Part shown: positions 1 through 8,743 of the stretch, one piece after another | Position numbering within the stretch: the stretch's first letter is position 1 | Layout: the number at the start of each line of letters is the position of its first letter | Origin: Mycolicibacterium porcinum | GTDB lineage: Bacteria; Actinomycetota; Actinomycetes; Mycobacteriales; Mycobacteriaceae | Direction of reading: 5' to 3' | Assembly: GCA_001942045.1 (NCBI GenBank) | Contig: MSTD01000059.1 | Span: 1 to 31,008, forward strand | Length of the DNA: 31,008 bases | Notes under the pieces: model-generated | The model's database searches: none | What the model was told of the DNA's origin: nothing | The model's input: the letters and a program-made list of their open reading frames with translations, nothing else | Program-made: the position numbers and the translations under genes

Positions 1-261
1 CATGCCACCGAACCCCACGGCGCAGCCCTGTTCCCCACCCTCGGAACCCCGACCGGCGAGCTCAACCTGCCCGAACCCGAAGCCCCCAGCCCGAACCGCG
101 GCGTCAAGATGCCCAAACGCTCACACACGCGCGAACAAGACCGCCAAGACCGCATCACCGAAGAACGACGCCTACGCGCCGAACTCAACCACGACATCGA
201 AACCGAACGCGCCTACCAAGCCTGGCTCGCCGAAGAACACGGACCACCACCACCCTTCTGA
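1..261 (+). CDS. DUF222/HNH endonuclease-like protein (13E12 repeat family), C-terminal fragment
   Basis: The frame starting at base 1 is open and ends with TGA at 259-261, leaving the last 86 residues of a protein that begins outside the window. The visible part is proline-rich, then carries a basic MPKRSHTREQDR stretch, then a charged helix rich in Glu/Arg/Ala and a PPPPF end. This tail resembles the C-terminus of the mycobacterial 13E12-type DUF222/HNH proteins, in which a short HNH nuclease motif lies upstream; that motif is not visible here. These genes occur in many copies in mycobacteria, often as repeat-like elements, and their role is unsettled. Family assignment is inference from tail composition and the MPKR segment. 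The overlapping frame starting at base 2 is a shadow. Confidence 0.6.
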   Translation, partial: HATEPHGAALFPTLGTPTGELNLPEPEAPSPNRGVKMPKRSHTREQDRQDRITEERRLRAELNHDIETERAYQAWLAEEHGPPPPF

Positions 262-274
262 GTGGATGGTCGCA

Positions 275-730
275 TCACCCCTCGGCGCGTTCCTTCAGCC
301 GCTGCAGGGTGAGCTGAATGTGCTTGGCGTTGGCGCTGTCTCGGTCAGCGACCCCGGTGGCCAGGCCCGCGACCTTCTTGAACCAGCCCGCGCGGCGGTC
401 CCAGGTGGACTCCGTCACCGTGCAGCCGCCGTCGGAGGCCACGATGTCGTAGCGCCAGTGCGCGACCGGGAACACCAATGACTTCACGTCGAAGGCAAAC
501 GTCTTGCCAGGCTCGGCGTCGGTGACCGTGCAGGTGGTGCTCCACGCCTTCGAGCCGTTGCGATTCTGTCCCTTGAAAACCGATCCGGGAGTAGCCGAAT
601 TGCCCTTCTGCCATTCCATCGCATGAGCCTCCTCGGCGAGAGAGGCCAGTGTGGGCAGGTCGGTGATCAGTGCGTACACCGCAGCGGGATCGGCGGCGAT
701 CGACACGGAGGCTTTCACAGGCGCTGTCAT
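275..730 (-). CDS. SRPBCC-fold (polyketide cyclase/START-like) protein
   Basis: A 151-residue protein whose start (VKASVSIAADPAAVYALITDLPTLASL) has the typical SRPBCC pattern: a first beta strand, then a helix preceded by D-P-A-A-V-Y, then the central WxxTCTVTDAEPGKTFAFDV strands and a long C-terminal helix (residues about 122-151). The fold binds hydrophobic ligands in a deep cavity; the ligand here is unknown. There is no good Shine-Dalgarno before the ATG. On the minus strand a TACGAT -10 hexamer (738-743) ends 7 nt before the start, so a leaderless transcript is plausible. The gene lies 21 nt downstream of the aldo/keto reductase on the same strand and may be co-transcribed with it. Fold confidence is high, function unknown. 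Confidence 0.8.
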   Translation of the reverse strand: MTAPVKASVSIAADPAAVYALITDLPTLASLAEEAHAMEWQKGNSATPGSVFKGQNRNGSKAWSTTCTVTDAEPGKTFAFDVKSLVFPVAHWRYDIVASDGGCTVTESTWDRRAGWFKKVAGLATGVADRDSANAKHIQLTLQRLKERAEG

Positions 731-751
731 GCGGCTGATCGTAGCCGGGGG

Positions 752-1732
<981 letters not shown>

Positions 1733-1784
1733 CGCACCAGTCTGCCCGGGAATCCGTCGCCGTGGTCGCGACGTTGTGATCCGT

Positions 1785-2144
1785 ATGACAGAGCGCCAGG
1801 TGCTGGAGCCCAGCGCCGCCCACCCCATCACCATCACGCCGACCGGGCGTCGGGTCACCGTCACGATCGGCGGCGCGATCGTCGCGCAGACCGATGATGC
1901 CTTGACCCTGCAGGAGTCGACCTACCCGGCGGTGCAATACATTCCGCGCACCGACGTGGTGTTCGAGACACTGACCCGCAGCGCCAACACCACCTATTGC
2001 CCGTACAAGGGTGAGGCGAACTACTACGACGTCGGCGGGGTCGCCGACGTCGTCTGGACCTATGAGGACCCGTATCCGGCGGTCGCCGAGATCGCCGGTC
2101 ACCTGGCGTTCTATCCGGACAAGGCGGTCATCGCGCTGGCCTAA
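1785..2144 (+). CDS. DUF427 domain protein
   Basis: A 119-residue single-domain protein. The whole length matches the DUF427 pattern: a strand region [24 protein letters not shown], the segment [13 protein letters not shown], then the signature [16 protein letters not shown] followed by [10 protein letters not shown] and a terminal [13 protein letters not shown]427 proteins are small beta-rich cytosolic proteins with no established reaction. The ATG at 1785 is preferred; an in-frame GTG at 1776 would add three residues. The gene is divergent from the aldo/keto reductase, and its stop is 9 nt before the start of the downstream glycosylase gene, suggesting a two-gene transcript with a DNA repair enzyme. 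No functional link is implied by the sequence. Confidence 0.85.
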   Translation: MTERQVLEPSAAHPITITPTGRRVTVTIGGAIVAQTDDALTLQESTYPAVQYIPRTDVVFETLTRSANTTYCPYKGEANYYDVGGVADVVWTYEDPYPAVAEIAGHLAFYPDKAVIALA

Positions 2145-2153
2145 TCTGGTGCG

Positions 2154-3053
2154 GTGCCCTCCACCAGCGTCGTATTTGTGGGCCCGGCCAGCCCGGGTCT
2201 GACGCTGGCTCCGTGGCGGCGCGGTGGCGGCGACCCGTCCAACCGGATCAGCGCTGACGGTGCGATCTGGCGGACCAGCGCGATGGCGAGCGGTCCGGTC
2301 ACCGCGCGGATCACCAAGTCGGGCGTCGACACCGTGGACTGCGAGGCATGGGGCCCGGGCGCAGTGGAGTTCCTGGACGGATTCGCGGCGCTGGTGGGTG
2401 CCGAGGACGACGCAGGCGGCTTCGACCCGGTGGAGCCGACGATCGCCGAGGCCCACCGGCGGGTGCCGCATCTGCGTCTGGGTCGCAGCGGCGGGGTACT
2501 GGAGGCCCTGGTGCCCGCGGTCATCGAGCAGCGGGTATCGGGCATGGACGCGTGGCGGGCCTGGCGGCGGTTGCTGACGAAGTACGGCGCCCCGGCCCCT
2601 GGACCGGCACCGATGGGCATGCGCGTGCCGCCGACCGCCGAGGTGTGGCGGCGGATCCCGTCGTGGGAATTCCACCGGGCCAATGTGGATCCGGGCCGGG
2701 CCCGCACGATCGTCGGGTGTGCGCAGCGCGCCGATGCGCTCGAGCGGCTGACCGCTGAACGAGCGGTGACGGCGCTGCAATCGCTGCCCGGTATCGGCGA
2801 ATGGACGGCGGCCGAGACGGTGCAGCGCGCCTTCGGCGACGCCGATGCGCTGTCGGTGGGGGACTACCACCTTTCGACGATGGTGGGCCGTACGTTGCTC
2901 GGCAGGCCGATCGACGACGCAGAAATGGTAGAACTCCTCGAACCGCTGCGTCCCCATCGGCAGCGCGCCGTGCGCTTGCTGGAAGCCAGTGGGCTGGCGC
3001 GTAATCCGCGCTTCGGGGCGCGCCAGGCGATTCCGAACCTGCGTGCGCTGTAG
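2154..3053 (+). CDS. HhH-GPD superfamily DNA glycosylase (AlkA-like, 3-methyladenine type)
   Basis: A 299-residue protein with GTG start. The C-terminal two thirds is an HhH-GPD base-excision repair fold: VIEQRVSG at about 123-130, the helix-hairpin-helix LPGIGEWTAAET at about 211-222, and the catalytic aspartate D237 in LSVGDYHLS, which corresponds to the essential Asp of AlkA. This implies removal of alkylated bases such as 3-methyladenine by N-glycosidic cleavage without a lyase step. No FeS-cluster cysteines of the EndoIII type are present, which favours the AlkA branch. The first 90 residues have weak similarity to the AlkA N-terminal sheet domain. The gene starts 9 nt after the DUF427 stop, so the two may be co-transcribed. 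Confidence 0.82.
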   Translation: MPSTSVVFVGPASPGLTLAPWRRGGGDPSNRISADGAIWRTSAMASGPVTARITKSGVDTVDCEAWGPGAVEFLDGFAALVGAEDDAGGFDPVEPTIAEAHRRVPHLRLGRSGGVLEALVPAVIEQRVSGMDAWRAWRRLLTKYGAPAPGPAPMGMRVPPTAEVWRRIPSWEFHRANVDPGRARTIVGCAQRADALERLTAERAVTALQSLPGIGEWTAAETVQRAFGDADALSVGDYHLSTMVGRTLLGRPIDDAEMVELLEPLRPHRQRAVRLLEASGLARNPRFGARQAIPNLRAL

Positions 3054-3125
3054 CCGGGTGTGATTGCCCGGGCGGGTTGCCGGGTACCCGGGACGGAACC
3101 GATCGTGAACACGAAAGGAACCGCA

Positions 3126-3677
3126 ATGACCGCGTTCACCATTCCCGGACTGACCGACAAGCAGGGCAGCGACGTCGCCGAGCTGCTGCAGAAGCAGCTC
3201 AGTACGTACAACGACTTGCACCTGACGCTCAAACACATCCACTGGAACGTCGTCGGTCCGAACTTCATCGGAGTGCACGAGATGATCGATCCGCAGGTGG
3301 CCCTGGTGCGCTCCTACGCCGACGAGGTCGCCGAACGGATTGCCGCACTGGGTAAGTCGCCGAAGGGAACTCCGGGCGCCATCGTGGCTGACCGCACCTG
3401 GGACGACTATTCCGTCGGGCGGGACAACGTGCAGGCCCACCTGGCGGCACTCGACCTCGTCTACAACGGAGTCATCGAGGACACCCGTAAGGCGATCGAC
3501 AAGCTGGAGAAACTCGACCTGGTGTCCCAGGACGTCCTGATCGATCACGCCGCCGAACTGGAGAAGTTCCAGTGGTTCGTCCGTGCGCACCTGGAGAGCG
3601 CCGGCGGCACGCTGGTGCATGAAGGGGCGCCGACCGAGCGCGGCGCGGCAGGTAAGGCGAGGCGCAAGAGCGCCTAG
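3126..3677 (+). CDS. dps: DNA-binding protein from starved cells, Dps ferritin
   Basis: A 183-residue Dps that closely resembles M. smegmatis Dps1 as I recall it. Twelve subunits form a hollow shell that oxidises and stores iron and shields DNA during starvation and oxidative stress. The intersubunit ferroxidase ligands are in place: H39 in LKHIHWN, H51 in FIGVHEM, D66 and E70 in YADEVAER. The C-terminal tail is long and basic (AAGKARRKSA), as in mycobacterial Dps where it contributes to DNA binding. The ATG at 3126 follows an AAAGGA ribosome binding site at 3114-3119, so it is preferred over an upstream in-frame GTG. It is followed after 49 nt by an MBL-fold gene with its own palindromic promoter. 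Confidence 0.96.
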   Translation: MTAFTIPGLTDKQGSDVAELLQKQLSTYNDLHLTLKHIHWNVVGPNFIGVHEMIDPQVALVRSYADEVAERIAALGKSPKGTPGAIVADRTWDDYSVGRDNVQAHLAALDLVYNGVIEDTRKAIDKLEKLDLVSQDVLIDHAAELEKFQWFVRAHLESAGGTLVHEGAPTERGAAGKARRKSA

Positions 3678-3689
3678 GCACCCACACAA

Positions 3690-3720
3690 TTGACCTCAAC
3701 CAATGTTGAGGTGTCAGCCT
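3690..3720 (+). promoter_or_regulatory. SoxR/MerR-type promoter-operator of the MBL-fold gene
   Basis: A perfect inverted repeat CCTCAAC-CAAT-GTTGAGG lies at 3694-3711. Its outer twelve bases, CCTCAA and TTGAGG with six between, equal those of the classical SoxR box. It is embedded after a TTGACC -35 (3690-3695). A 19-nt spacer leads to 3715-3720 (CAGCCT, a weak -10), which is 6 nt before the ATG at 3727. A palindrome inside an over-long 19-bp spacer is the hallmark of MerR-family activation. No SoxR gene is seen in the window. Confidence 0.6.
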
Positions 3721-3726
3721 GGTGTC

Positions 3727-4551
3727 ATGCCTACCTGGATATGCACCGGATGCGGTGTGGAACACCCGGATTCAGCGACCGAACCAGCCACCAGTTGCGT
3801 GCTGACCTCGGAGGTCGTGTCGATCGAGGAACGTGGTGACCTCCCGCCGCACGGCACCTGGACGACGCTGGACGAGCTGGCGGCGCAGCCGCACCACACC
3901 GAACACGTCGACCACGGCCGCGGCGTGCACAGCCTGCGGAGAGCGCCCAAGTTCGCCATCGGGCACCGCTCTTTCCTGGTGCAGACCGCGCACGGGAACC
4001 TGTTGTGGGATTCGCCGAGTTATCTGGACGACGAGATCATCGGGCTGGTCCACGGTCTCGGTGGGGTCGACGCCGTCGCTGCCAGCCATCCCCACATGTT
4101 CGGTGCTCAGCTCAGTTGGAGTAGGGCATTCGGCGGCGTACCGGTATACGTGAATGCCCTTGATGCCGAATGGCTTCCGATCCAGGATCCACTCATCGAG
4201 CTGTGGAAGGAACAGTCCGAACCGTTACCGGGCCTGCGGCTGATCCATGTCGGTGGGCATATGCGGGGCAGTTCGGTGGCGCTGACGGCGGACGGCACGC
4301 TCCTGGTCGGCGACACCATCTCCGGTGGGCTGGCGCGGAACTGGGTGTCGTTCCAGCGGAACTTTCCCAAGCACGTGCCGCTGTCGGCGGCGGTGGTGCG
4401 ACGGATCGTGGACCGGCTCGATGAGTACGACTACGACCGGCTCTACACCCTTGGCGGCGATGAGATCGACAGCGCCGCCAAGGATGTGGTGCACCGGTCA
4501 GCCGAGACTCATATTCGCTGGGTCAGCGGTGAATTCGACCACCTAACCTGA
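3727..4551 (+). CDS. Metallo-beta-lactamase-fold protein with N-terminal Cys pair
   Basis: A 274-residue protein. The start carries a C6-x2-C9 pair plus C24 (ICTGCGVEHP), resembling half of a zinc-ribbon or rubredoxin-like knuckle. From about residue 80 it follows the MBL order: FLVQTAHGNLLWDSPSYLDDE, then SHPHMFGAQLSW in place of HxHxDH, then HVGGHMRGSSV and LLVGDTISGG. The first metal motif lacks the usual Asp-His pair, so metal binding may be reduced or changed, while the second-half His and Asp are retained. Substrate is unknown. The start at 3727 is fixed by a promoter whose -10 region ends 6 nt upstream, implying a leaderless transcript. It converges on aqpZ with one base between the stops. 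Confidence 0.8.
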   Translation: MPTWICTGCGVEHPDSATEPATSCVLTSEVVSIEERGDLPPHGTWTTLDELAAQPHHTEHVDHGRGVHSLRRAPKFAIGHRSFLVQTAHGNLLWDSPSYLDDEIIGLVHGLGGVDAVAASHPHMFGAQLSWSRAFGGVPVYVNALDAEWLPIQDPLIELWKEQSEPLPGLRLIHVGGHMRGSSVALTADGTLLVGDTISGGLARNWVSFQRNFPKHVPLSAAVVRRIVDRLDEYDYDRLYTLGGDEIDSAAKDVVHRSAETHIRWVSGEFDHLT

Positions 4552-4552
4552 A

Positions 4553-5314
4553 CTAGCGCTCCAACGCCTCGTCTCGGACGGGGCGGTCGGACAGCTTCTC
4601 GGGCGCGCCGAACAGCAACGGGTAGGCCAGGCCGGCGATGGCCGCGCCGACCAGCGGAGCCAGCCAAAACGCCCACAGTTGCGCGGGCGCCCCGTTCCCG
4701 TTGAAGAACGCGACTGCGGTGGAGCGGGCCGGGTTGACCGAGGTGTTCGAGATCGGGATCGAGATCAGGTGGATCAGTGTCAGGGTGAGCCCGATCGACA
4801 GGCCGGCGAAGCCCTTCGGCGCCCGGTCATCGGTGGACCCCAGGATGACCAGGAGGAAGACGGCGGTGAGGATCACCTCGGCGAGAAGCACCGCCAGCAG
4901 CGAATACCCGCCGGGGGAGTGCTCGCCGTATCCGTTCGCGGCCATGTTCCCCGTGGCGGACCACCCGTCCTTGCCGCTCGCGATCACGTAGATCACCAGC
5001 CCGGCCAACAACCCGCCGACCACCTGTGTAATCCAGTACGGGACAACGGCGGCCCACTCGACGCGGCGGGCCAGCGCGGCGCCCAAGGTGACCGCCGGAT
5101 TGAAATGCCCGCCCGACAGGGTGCCGAAGGCGTACACGCCGGTCAGCACGGTCAGGCCGAAGGCGAGGGCGACCCCGAGGAAGCCGATCCCCACGGAGAA
5201 GCCGTCGGAGAGAAACTTCGCGGCGAACACCGCGCTACCGCAACCGCCCAGGACCAGCCAGAACGTCCCGATGAACTCGGCTGCCAATCGATGTGACATG
5301 GTCGGCGTACTCAT
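4553..5314 (-). CDS. aqpZ: Aquaporin Z
   Basis: A 253-residue aquaporin with six membrane helices and two half-helices. Both pore motifs are intact: N72-P-A in [12 protein letters not shown] and N-P-A-R in [11 protein letters not shown]. The region [19 protein letters not shown] and F52 in VALAFGLTV give the Phe/His/Arg selectivity filter expected of a water-selective AqpZ rather than the wider GlpF pore. It would move water rapidly across the plasma membrane in osmotic shifts. The start has a strong GGAGGAG site six bases upstream on the minus strand. The gene is convergent with the MBL-fold gene and lies downstream, on the same strand, of the thioesterase gene, from which it is separated by 113 nt containing an inverted repeat. 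Confidence 0.95.
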   Translation of the reverse strand: MSTPTMSHRLAAEFIGTFWLVLGGCGSAVFAAKFLSDGFSVGIGFLGVALAFGLTVLTGVYAFGTLSGGHFNPAVTLGAALARRVEWAAVVPYWITQVVGGLLAGLVIYVIASGKDGWSATGNMAANGYGEHSPGGYSLLAVLLAEVILTAVFLLVILGSTDDRAPKGFAGLSIGLTLTLIHLISIPISNTSVNPARSTAVAFFNGNGAPAQLWAFWLAPLVGAAIAGLAYPLLFGAPEKLSDRPVRDEALER

Positions 5315-5391
5315 GGCGAACTCCTCCGTAGATGTGGTTCATCCGGAGGGTGTCATGCCAGTAGCTGATGGCAGGCTCGTTGTTGCGGAAT

Positions 5392-5430
5392 TGATTGCAC
5401 AGTGAAATTGACGTTGCCGTAGTGCAATCA
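5392..5430. repeat. Inverted repeat between thioesterase stop and aqpZ
   Basis: Nine-base arms TGATTGCAC (5392-5400) and GTGCAATCA (5422-5430) match exactly, with 21 nt between. The right arm contains the stop codon of the thioesterase gene. It could be a loose terminator of that gene or an operator upstream of aqpZ; nothing in the sequence decides between these. Confidence 0.4.
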
Positions 5431-6237
5431 GCGGTAGGCGGTCAGTCTGGCCACCAGTGCGACCGCGCCGTCGTCGCCGATGGCCTGCGCATCAGCCACC
5501 CCGGAGCTTCGCCCGCTACGTAATGTCCTTGCCTCATAACGGGATTCGTCACCCCCGCGGAACTGGCGCAGATAGTTGACCCGCAGCGAGGCGGTACGCC
5601 ACGGCGCGCCTGGGCCGTCGCTCAGGGCGGCGGAGCCCACCAGTTCGAGCGCTGCGGCGGACACCCCGCCGTGCACGATGCCGATGCTGTTGTTGATCAC
5701 CGGGTCCGGCAGCTGCCGCAACACCGAGGCCTGCCCGCCGGTCTCGGCCACCTCGACCGCCAAGCGGTCTTTCAGGGCGCTGGGCGGCGTCCCTTGGGTC
5801 GAGTCGGATGGCCATGCGACGACGTGACCTGGGGTATGGATGTGAAACGACCGCACCGTCGCCGTACCTATCACCTGACCGCCATGGGTCAGCTCGGACA
5901 GGCTCAACGACCCCGTGCCCTTCGGCCCGAAGGGCACGGCGGTCGCCACCACGGGCACCTCGGGCGCTGCCAGGGCGAGCTCCAGGGCGTGCGGGGTGAG
6001 TTCGATGGCCAGCTCGCTGGACACCGTCCACTCGTCGTCGCCGCGGCGGTAGTGGTTGGCCAGGCCGCCGATGTGGTCGACCAGCATCGCCAGTGGGGCC
6101 AGCGTCGGCAGCTGCGTGAGCGGATTGAGTAGACCACCCACGGGGATGGAGGCCACGCAGCGGTCCGGGCCCTCTTCGAGGGTTTGGACTCCCATGCGGC
6201 CCAGCGGGGTATTCAGCGGATAGTGCATCGCCGTCAA
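5428..6237 (-). CDS. PaaI-like acyl-CoA thioesterase, double hotdog
   Basis: A 269-residue protein with two hotdog units in tandem. The N-terminal unit contains LNPLTQLPTLAPLAMLVDHIGG (about 37-58), and the C-terminal unit contains INNSIGIVHGGVSAAALELVGSAAL (about 180-205). The latter holds the N-x(6)-HGG signature of PaaI/YbgC-type thioesterases and ends with the usual long strand run TASLRVNYLRQF. It likely hydrolyses an acyl-CoA in the cytosol; chain specificity is unknown. A start four residues later (MHYPLNTPLG) is also possible. It is divergent from the copper ATPase gene across 53 nt, which hold a CsoR-like palindrome, so copper-linked co-regulation of this gene is conceivable but unproven. 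Confidence 0.78.
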   Translation of the reverse strand: MTAMHYPLNTPLGRMGVQTLEEGPDRCVASIPVGGLLNPLTQLPTLAPLAMLVDHIGGLANHYRRGDDEWTVSSELAIELTPHALELALAAPEVPVVATAVPFGPKGTGSLSLSELTHGGQVIGTATVRSFHIHTPGHVVAWPSDSTQGTPPSALKDRLAVEVAETGGQASVLRQLPDPVINNSIGIVHGGVSAAALELVGSAALSDGPGAPWRTASLRVNYLRQFRGGDESRYEARTLRSGRSSGVADAQAIGDDGAVALVARLTAYR

Positions 6238-6262
6238 CAGTTACGCCCATCACGGTGGCCAG

Positions 6263-6279
6263 ATACCCCCTAGGGGTAT
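6263..6279. promoter_or_regulatory. CsoR/RicR-like copper operator
   Basis: The palindrome ATACCCC-CTA-GGGGTAT has perfect 7-base arms. It matches the TACCC-N5-GGGTA pattern known for mycobacterial copper sensors RicR and CsoR. It overlaps the -10-like TATACA (6277-6282) of the copper ATPase gene, whose ATG is at 6291, so a bound repressor would block the promoter. It lies 26 nt upstream of the divergent thioesterase start (6237). No csoR gene is in the window. Confidence 0.75.
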
Positions 6280-6290
6280 ACAGTGGCGGC

Positions 6291-8348
6291 ATGACCACGA
6301 CCGAACACGCGATGCACGAGCACGAACACACCGGTCACGCGGGACATGCCGGTCACGGCGACCACGTCGCCCAGTTCCGAAGGTTGTTCTGGGTCATGGC
6401 GGCGCTGGCCGTGCCGACGGTCGCGTTGTCACCGATGTTCGCGATGCTGCTCGGTTACGACCTCCCGGATTTCCCGGGCGCACGCTGGATCTCCCCGGTG
6501 CTCGGCACCGTGATGTACGTGTGGGGCGGCCGGCCGTTCCTCACCGGCGCGATCAGCGAGATCCGTTCGCGCGCACCGGGAATGATGCTGCTGATCGGCC
6601 TGGCCATCACCGTCGCGTTCCTCGCGTCATGGGGCGCGAGCCTGGGCGTGCTGCACCACCAGCTCGACTTCTGGTGGGAGCTCGCGCTGCTGATCGTGAT
6701 CATGCTGCTGGGGCACTGGATCGAGATGCGGTCGCTGGCCCAGACCACCTCCGCGCTCGACTCCCTGGCCGCGCTGCTCCCCGACGAGGCCGAGCGGGTC
6801 GAGGGCGACGGCGACACCGAGCAGGTGGTGACCGTGGCGCCGTCGGGCCTGAAGGTCGGTGACCTGGTGATCGTCCGGCCCGGCGGCAGCGTGCCCGTCG
6901 ACGGCCGCATCGTCGACGGTGCGGCGGACATGGACGAGTCGATGGTGACCGGAGAGTCACGGACCGTGCGCCGCAGCATCGGTGACGACGTCGTCGCGGG
7001 CACCGTCGCCACCGACTCCGGTCTGCGGATCCGGGTGACTGCCGTCGGTGACGACACGGCACTGGCCGGCATCCAGCGGCTGGTCGGCGAGGCGATGAAC
7101 TCCTCGTCACGGGCGCAGCGGCTGGCCGACCGGGCCGCGGGCTGGCTGTTCTGGTTCGCGCTGGGATCGGCGCTGCTCACGGCACTGGCGTGGACGCTGC
7201 TGGGCGAACCCGACCAGGCCGTGGTCAGGACCATCACCGTGCTGGTCATCGCGTGCCCCCATGCCCTCGGGCTGGCGATACCGCTGGTGGTGTCCATCGC
7301 GACCGAGCGGGCCGCCAGGGGCGGCGTGCTGATCAAGGACCGTCTTGCGCTGGAGACCATGCGCACGGTCGGGGCGGTGCTGTTCGACAAGACCGGCACG
7401 CTCACCAAGGGTGAGCCGGCCGTGACCGCGGTGGCGGCCACAGACGGCACCGACAACGACGTGCTGGCGCTGGCCGCGGCAGCTGAGGCGGATTCCGAGC
7501 ACCCGCTGGCCCGCGCCATCGTCGCGGCGGCGCAACAGCGGGGCCTCGATATCCCGGCGGCGACGGACTTCAGTTCGTCACCGGCGGTGGGCGTCAGCGC
7601 CCTGGTCGGCGGACGGCGGGTGCAGGTCGGTGGACCCGCGCTGTTGGAGCAGGCCGGGCAGAACCCGCTCTCCGAGGCCGCGGGATGGGACGGCGCCACC
7701 GTGCTGCACGTTCTCGTCGACGGTGAGGTGGCCGGGGCGCTGGCACTGGCCGACGAGATCCGGCCGGAATCCCGCGAAGCCGTCGACGCCCTGCACGCTC
7801 TGGGTGTCGAAGTGGTGATGATCACTGGCGATGCCGCTCCGGTGGCCGCCGCGGTGGCCGCTGAGCTGGGGATCGACCGCGTTTTCGCCGGTGTGCGCCC
7901 CGAAGACAAGGCCGCGAAGGTCGCTGAGTTGCAGCACGAGGGCCTGACCGTGGCGATGGTCGGTGACGGCGTCAACGATGCGCCTGCGCTGGCCGCAGCC
8001 GACGTCGGCATCGCCATCGGAGCGGGCACCGACGTGGCCATCGCGTCGGCTGGCGTCATCCTCGCCAGCTCCGATCCGCGATCGGTGCTCTCGGTGATCG
8101 AGCTCTCCCGGCAGTCCTACCGCAAGATGAAGCAGAACCTTTGGTGGGCAGCGGGTTACAACCTGATCTCGGTCCCGTTGGCCGCCGGGGTGGCCGCGCC
8201 GCTGGGCTTTGTAATGCCGATGTCGGTCGGAGCGATATTGATGTCAGCGTCGACGGTCGTCGTGGCACTCAATGCGCAGTCGCTACGTCGCCTCGACCTG
8301 CGACCCGAGGCCGGCGTACGCAGCGCTGTGCGGGCCTCGGGACGTTGA
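6291..8348 (+). CDS. P1B-3-like (CPH) copper-translocating P-type ATPase
   Basis: A 685-residue heavy-metal ATPase, probably exporting Cu across the plasma membrane. The N-terminus is a short His-rich segment (HEHEHTGHAGHAGHGDH, about residues 9-25) instead of CxxC heavy-metal domains. Motifs in order are TGES in DESMVTGESRT, the membrane CPH triplet in VIACPHALGL, phosphorylation site DKTGT in LFDKTGTLTKGEP, the HP motif in SEHPLARA, and GDGVNDAP. CPH with a His-rich tail marks the CopB or P1B-3 group, associated with Cu2+/Ag+, unlike the CPC pumps of the CtpV type. The ATG at 6291 is chosen because a CsoR-like palindrome with -10 TATACA ends 8 nt upstream. There is no neighbouring copper chaperone or sensor. 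Confidence 0.92.
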   Translation: MTTTEHAMHEHEHTGHAGHAGHGDHVAQFRRLFWVMAALAVPTVALSPMFAMLLGYDLPDFPGARWISPVLGTVMYVWGGRPFLTGAISEIRSRAPGMMLLIGLAITVAFLASWGASLGVLHHQLDFWWELALLIVIMLLGHWIEMRSLAQTTSALDSLAALLPDEAERVEGDGDTEQVVTVAPSGLKVGDLVIVRPGGSVPVDGRIVDGAADMDESMVTGESRTVRRSIGDDVVAGTVATDSGLRIRVTAVGDDTALAGIQRLVGEAMNSSSRAQRLADRAAGWLFWFALGSALLTALAWTLLGEPDQAVVRTITVLVIACPHALGLAIPLVVSIATERAARGGVLIKDRLALETMRTVGAVLFDKTGTLTKGEPAVTAVAATDGTDNDVLALAAAAEADSEHPLARAIVAAAQQRGLDIPAATDFSSSPAVGVSALVGGRRVQVGGPALLEQAGQNPLSEAAGWDGATVLHVLVDGEVAGALALADEIRPESREAVDALHALGVEVVMITGDAAPVAAAVAAELGIDRVFAGVRPEDKAAKVAELQHEGLTVAMVGDGVNDAPALAAADVGIAIGAGTDVAIASAGVILASSDPRSVLSVIELSRQSYRKMKQNLWWAAGYNLISVPLAAGVAAPLGFVMPMSVGAILMSASTVVVALNAQSLRRLDLRPEAGVRSAVRASGR

Positions 8349-8743
8349 CGATGCAAATCTAAGAATCTGACTAAGCTTTCCCGCAAATGCTATAGACTCC
8401 GATAACGGCATTATAACGACGTATTTATGTGCCTATAGCAAACTGCAAAGAGGTTTGAGGTGACGGTAGGCCCAGATGGGGGGCGGGGGTCCCCCTGTTG
8501 GGAATGTGTGAAATGGCAAGGGCTACAACGTGATTCGACATCATCGCGGCAGAGCTGTGCGCACGGGTAAATGTCACCGGCGGAGTATCGTTAGGCTTAG
8601 CTAAGTTGGCATCTGCCACGGTAGTTGCCTTATCGTTTTCTCCACTTATGGCGTGTGGGACATAGCCGTCGTCCAGTGCTGCACGGAGGCCACCCACGCC
8701 GAGCCGGCTTCTTCGTAGAAGCGTGTTGAAGGGCAAGGTGGGA
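8349..8743 (+). promoter_or_regulatory. Long leader / promoter region of gltB
   Basis: This 395-nt gap holds no convincing gene. Its first 90 nt are AT-rich for this genome and include 8-base inverted arms TGCTATAG (8388-8395) and CTATAGCA (8433-8440), with two ATAACG copies (8402-8407 and 8413-8418) between them. Further down are GGGGG-T-CCCCC (8485-8495), a palindrome CTTAGCTAAG (8596-8605) within a TTAGG-led segment that partly resembles an IdeR/DtxR box, and a hairpin GCTTCT-TCGT-AGAAGC (8707-8722) 21 nt before the gltB ATG. Together these suggest regulated transcription or a structured leader. None matches a riboswitch class I can name. Confidence 0.45.

Noticed and set aside
2..481. Open frame at the left edge running into the SRPBCC gene
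   Set aside because: The frame beginning at base 1 fits the 13E12-type tail; this one is a Pro/Thr/Asn-rich shadow and overlaps a real gene.
8481..8495. G-run and GGGGG-T-CCCCC in the gltB leader as a G-quadruplex or terminator
   Set aside because: The one-base loop cannot form a hairpin with all pairs, and there are not four well-spaced G-runs.
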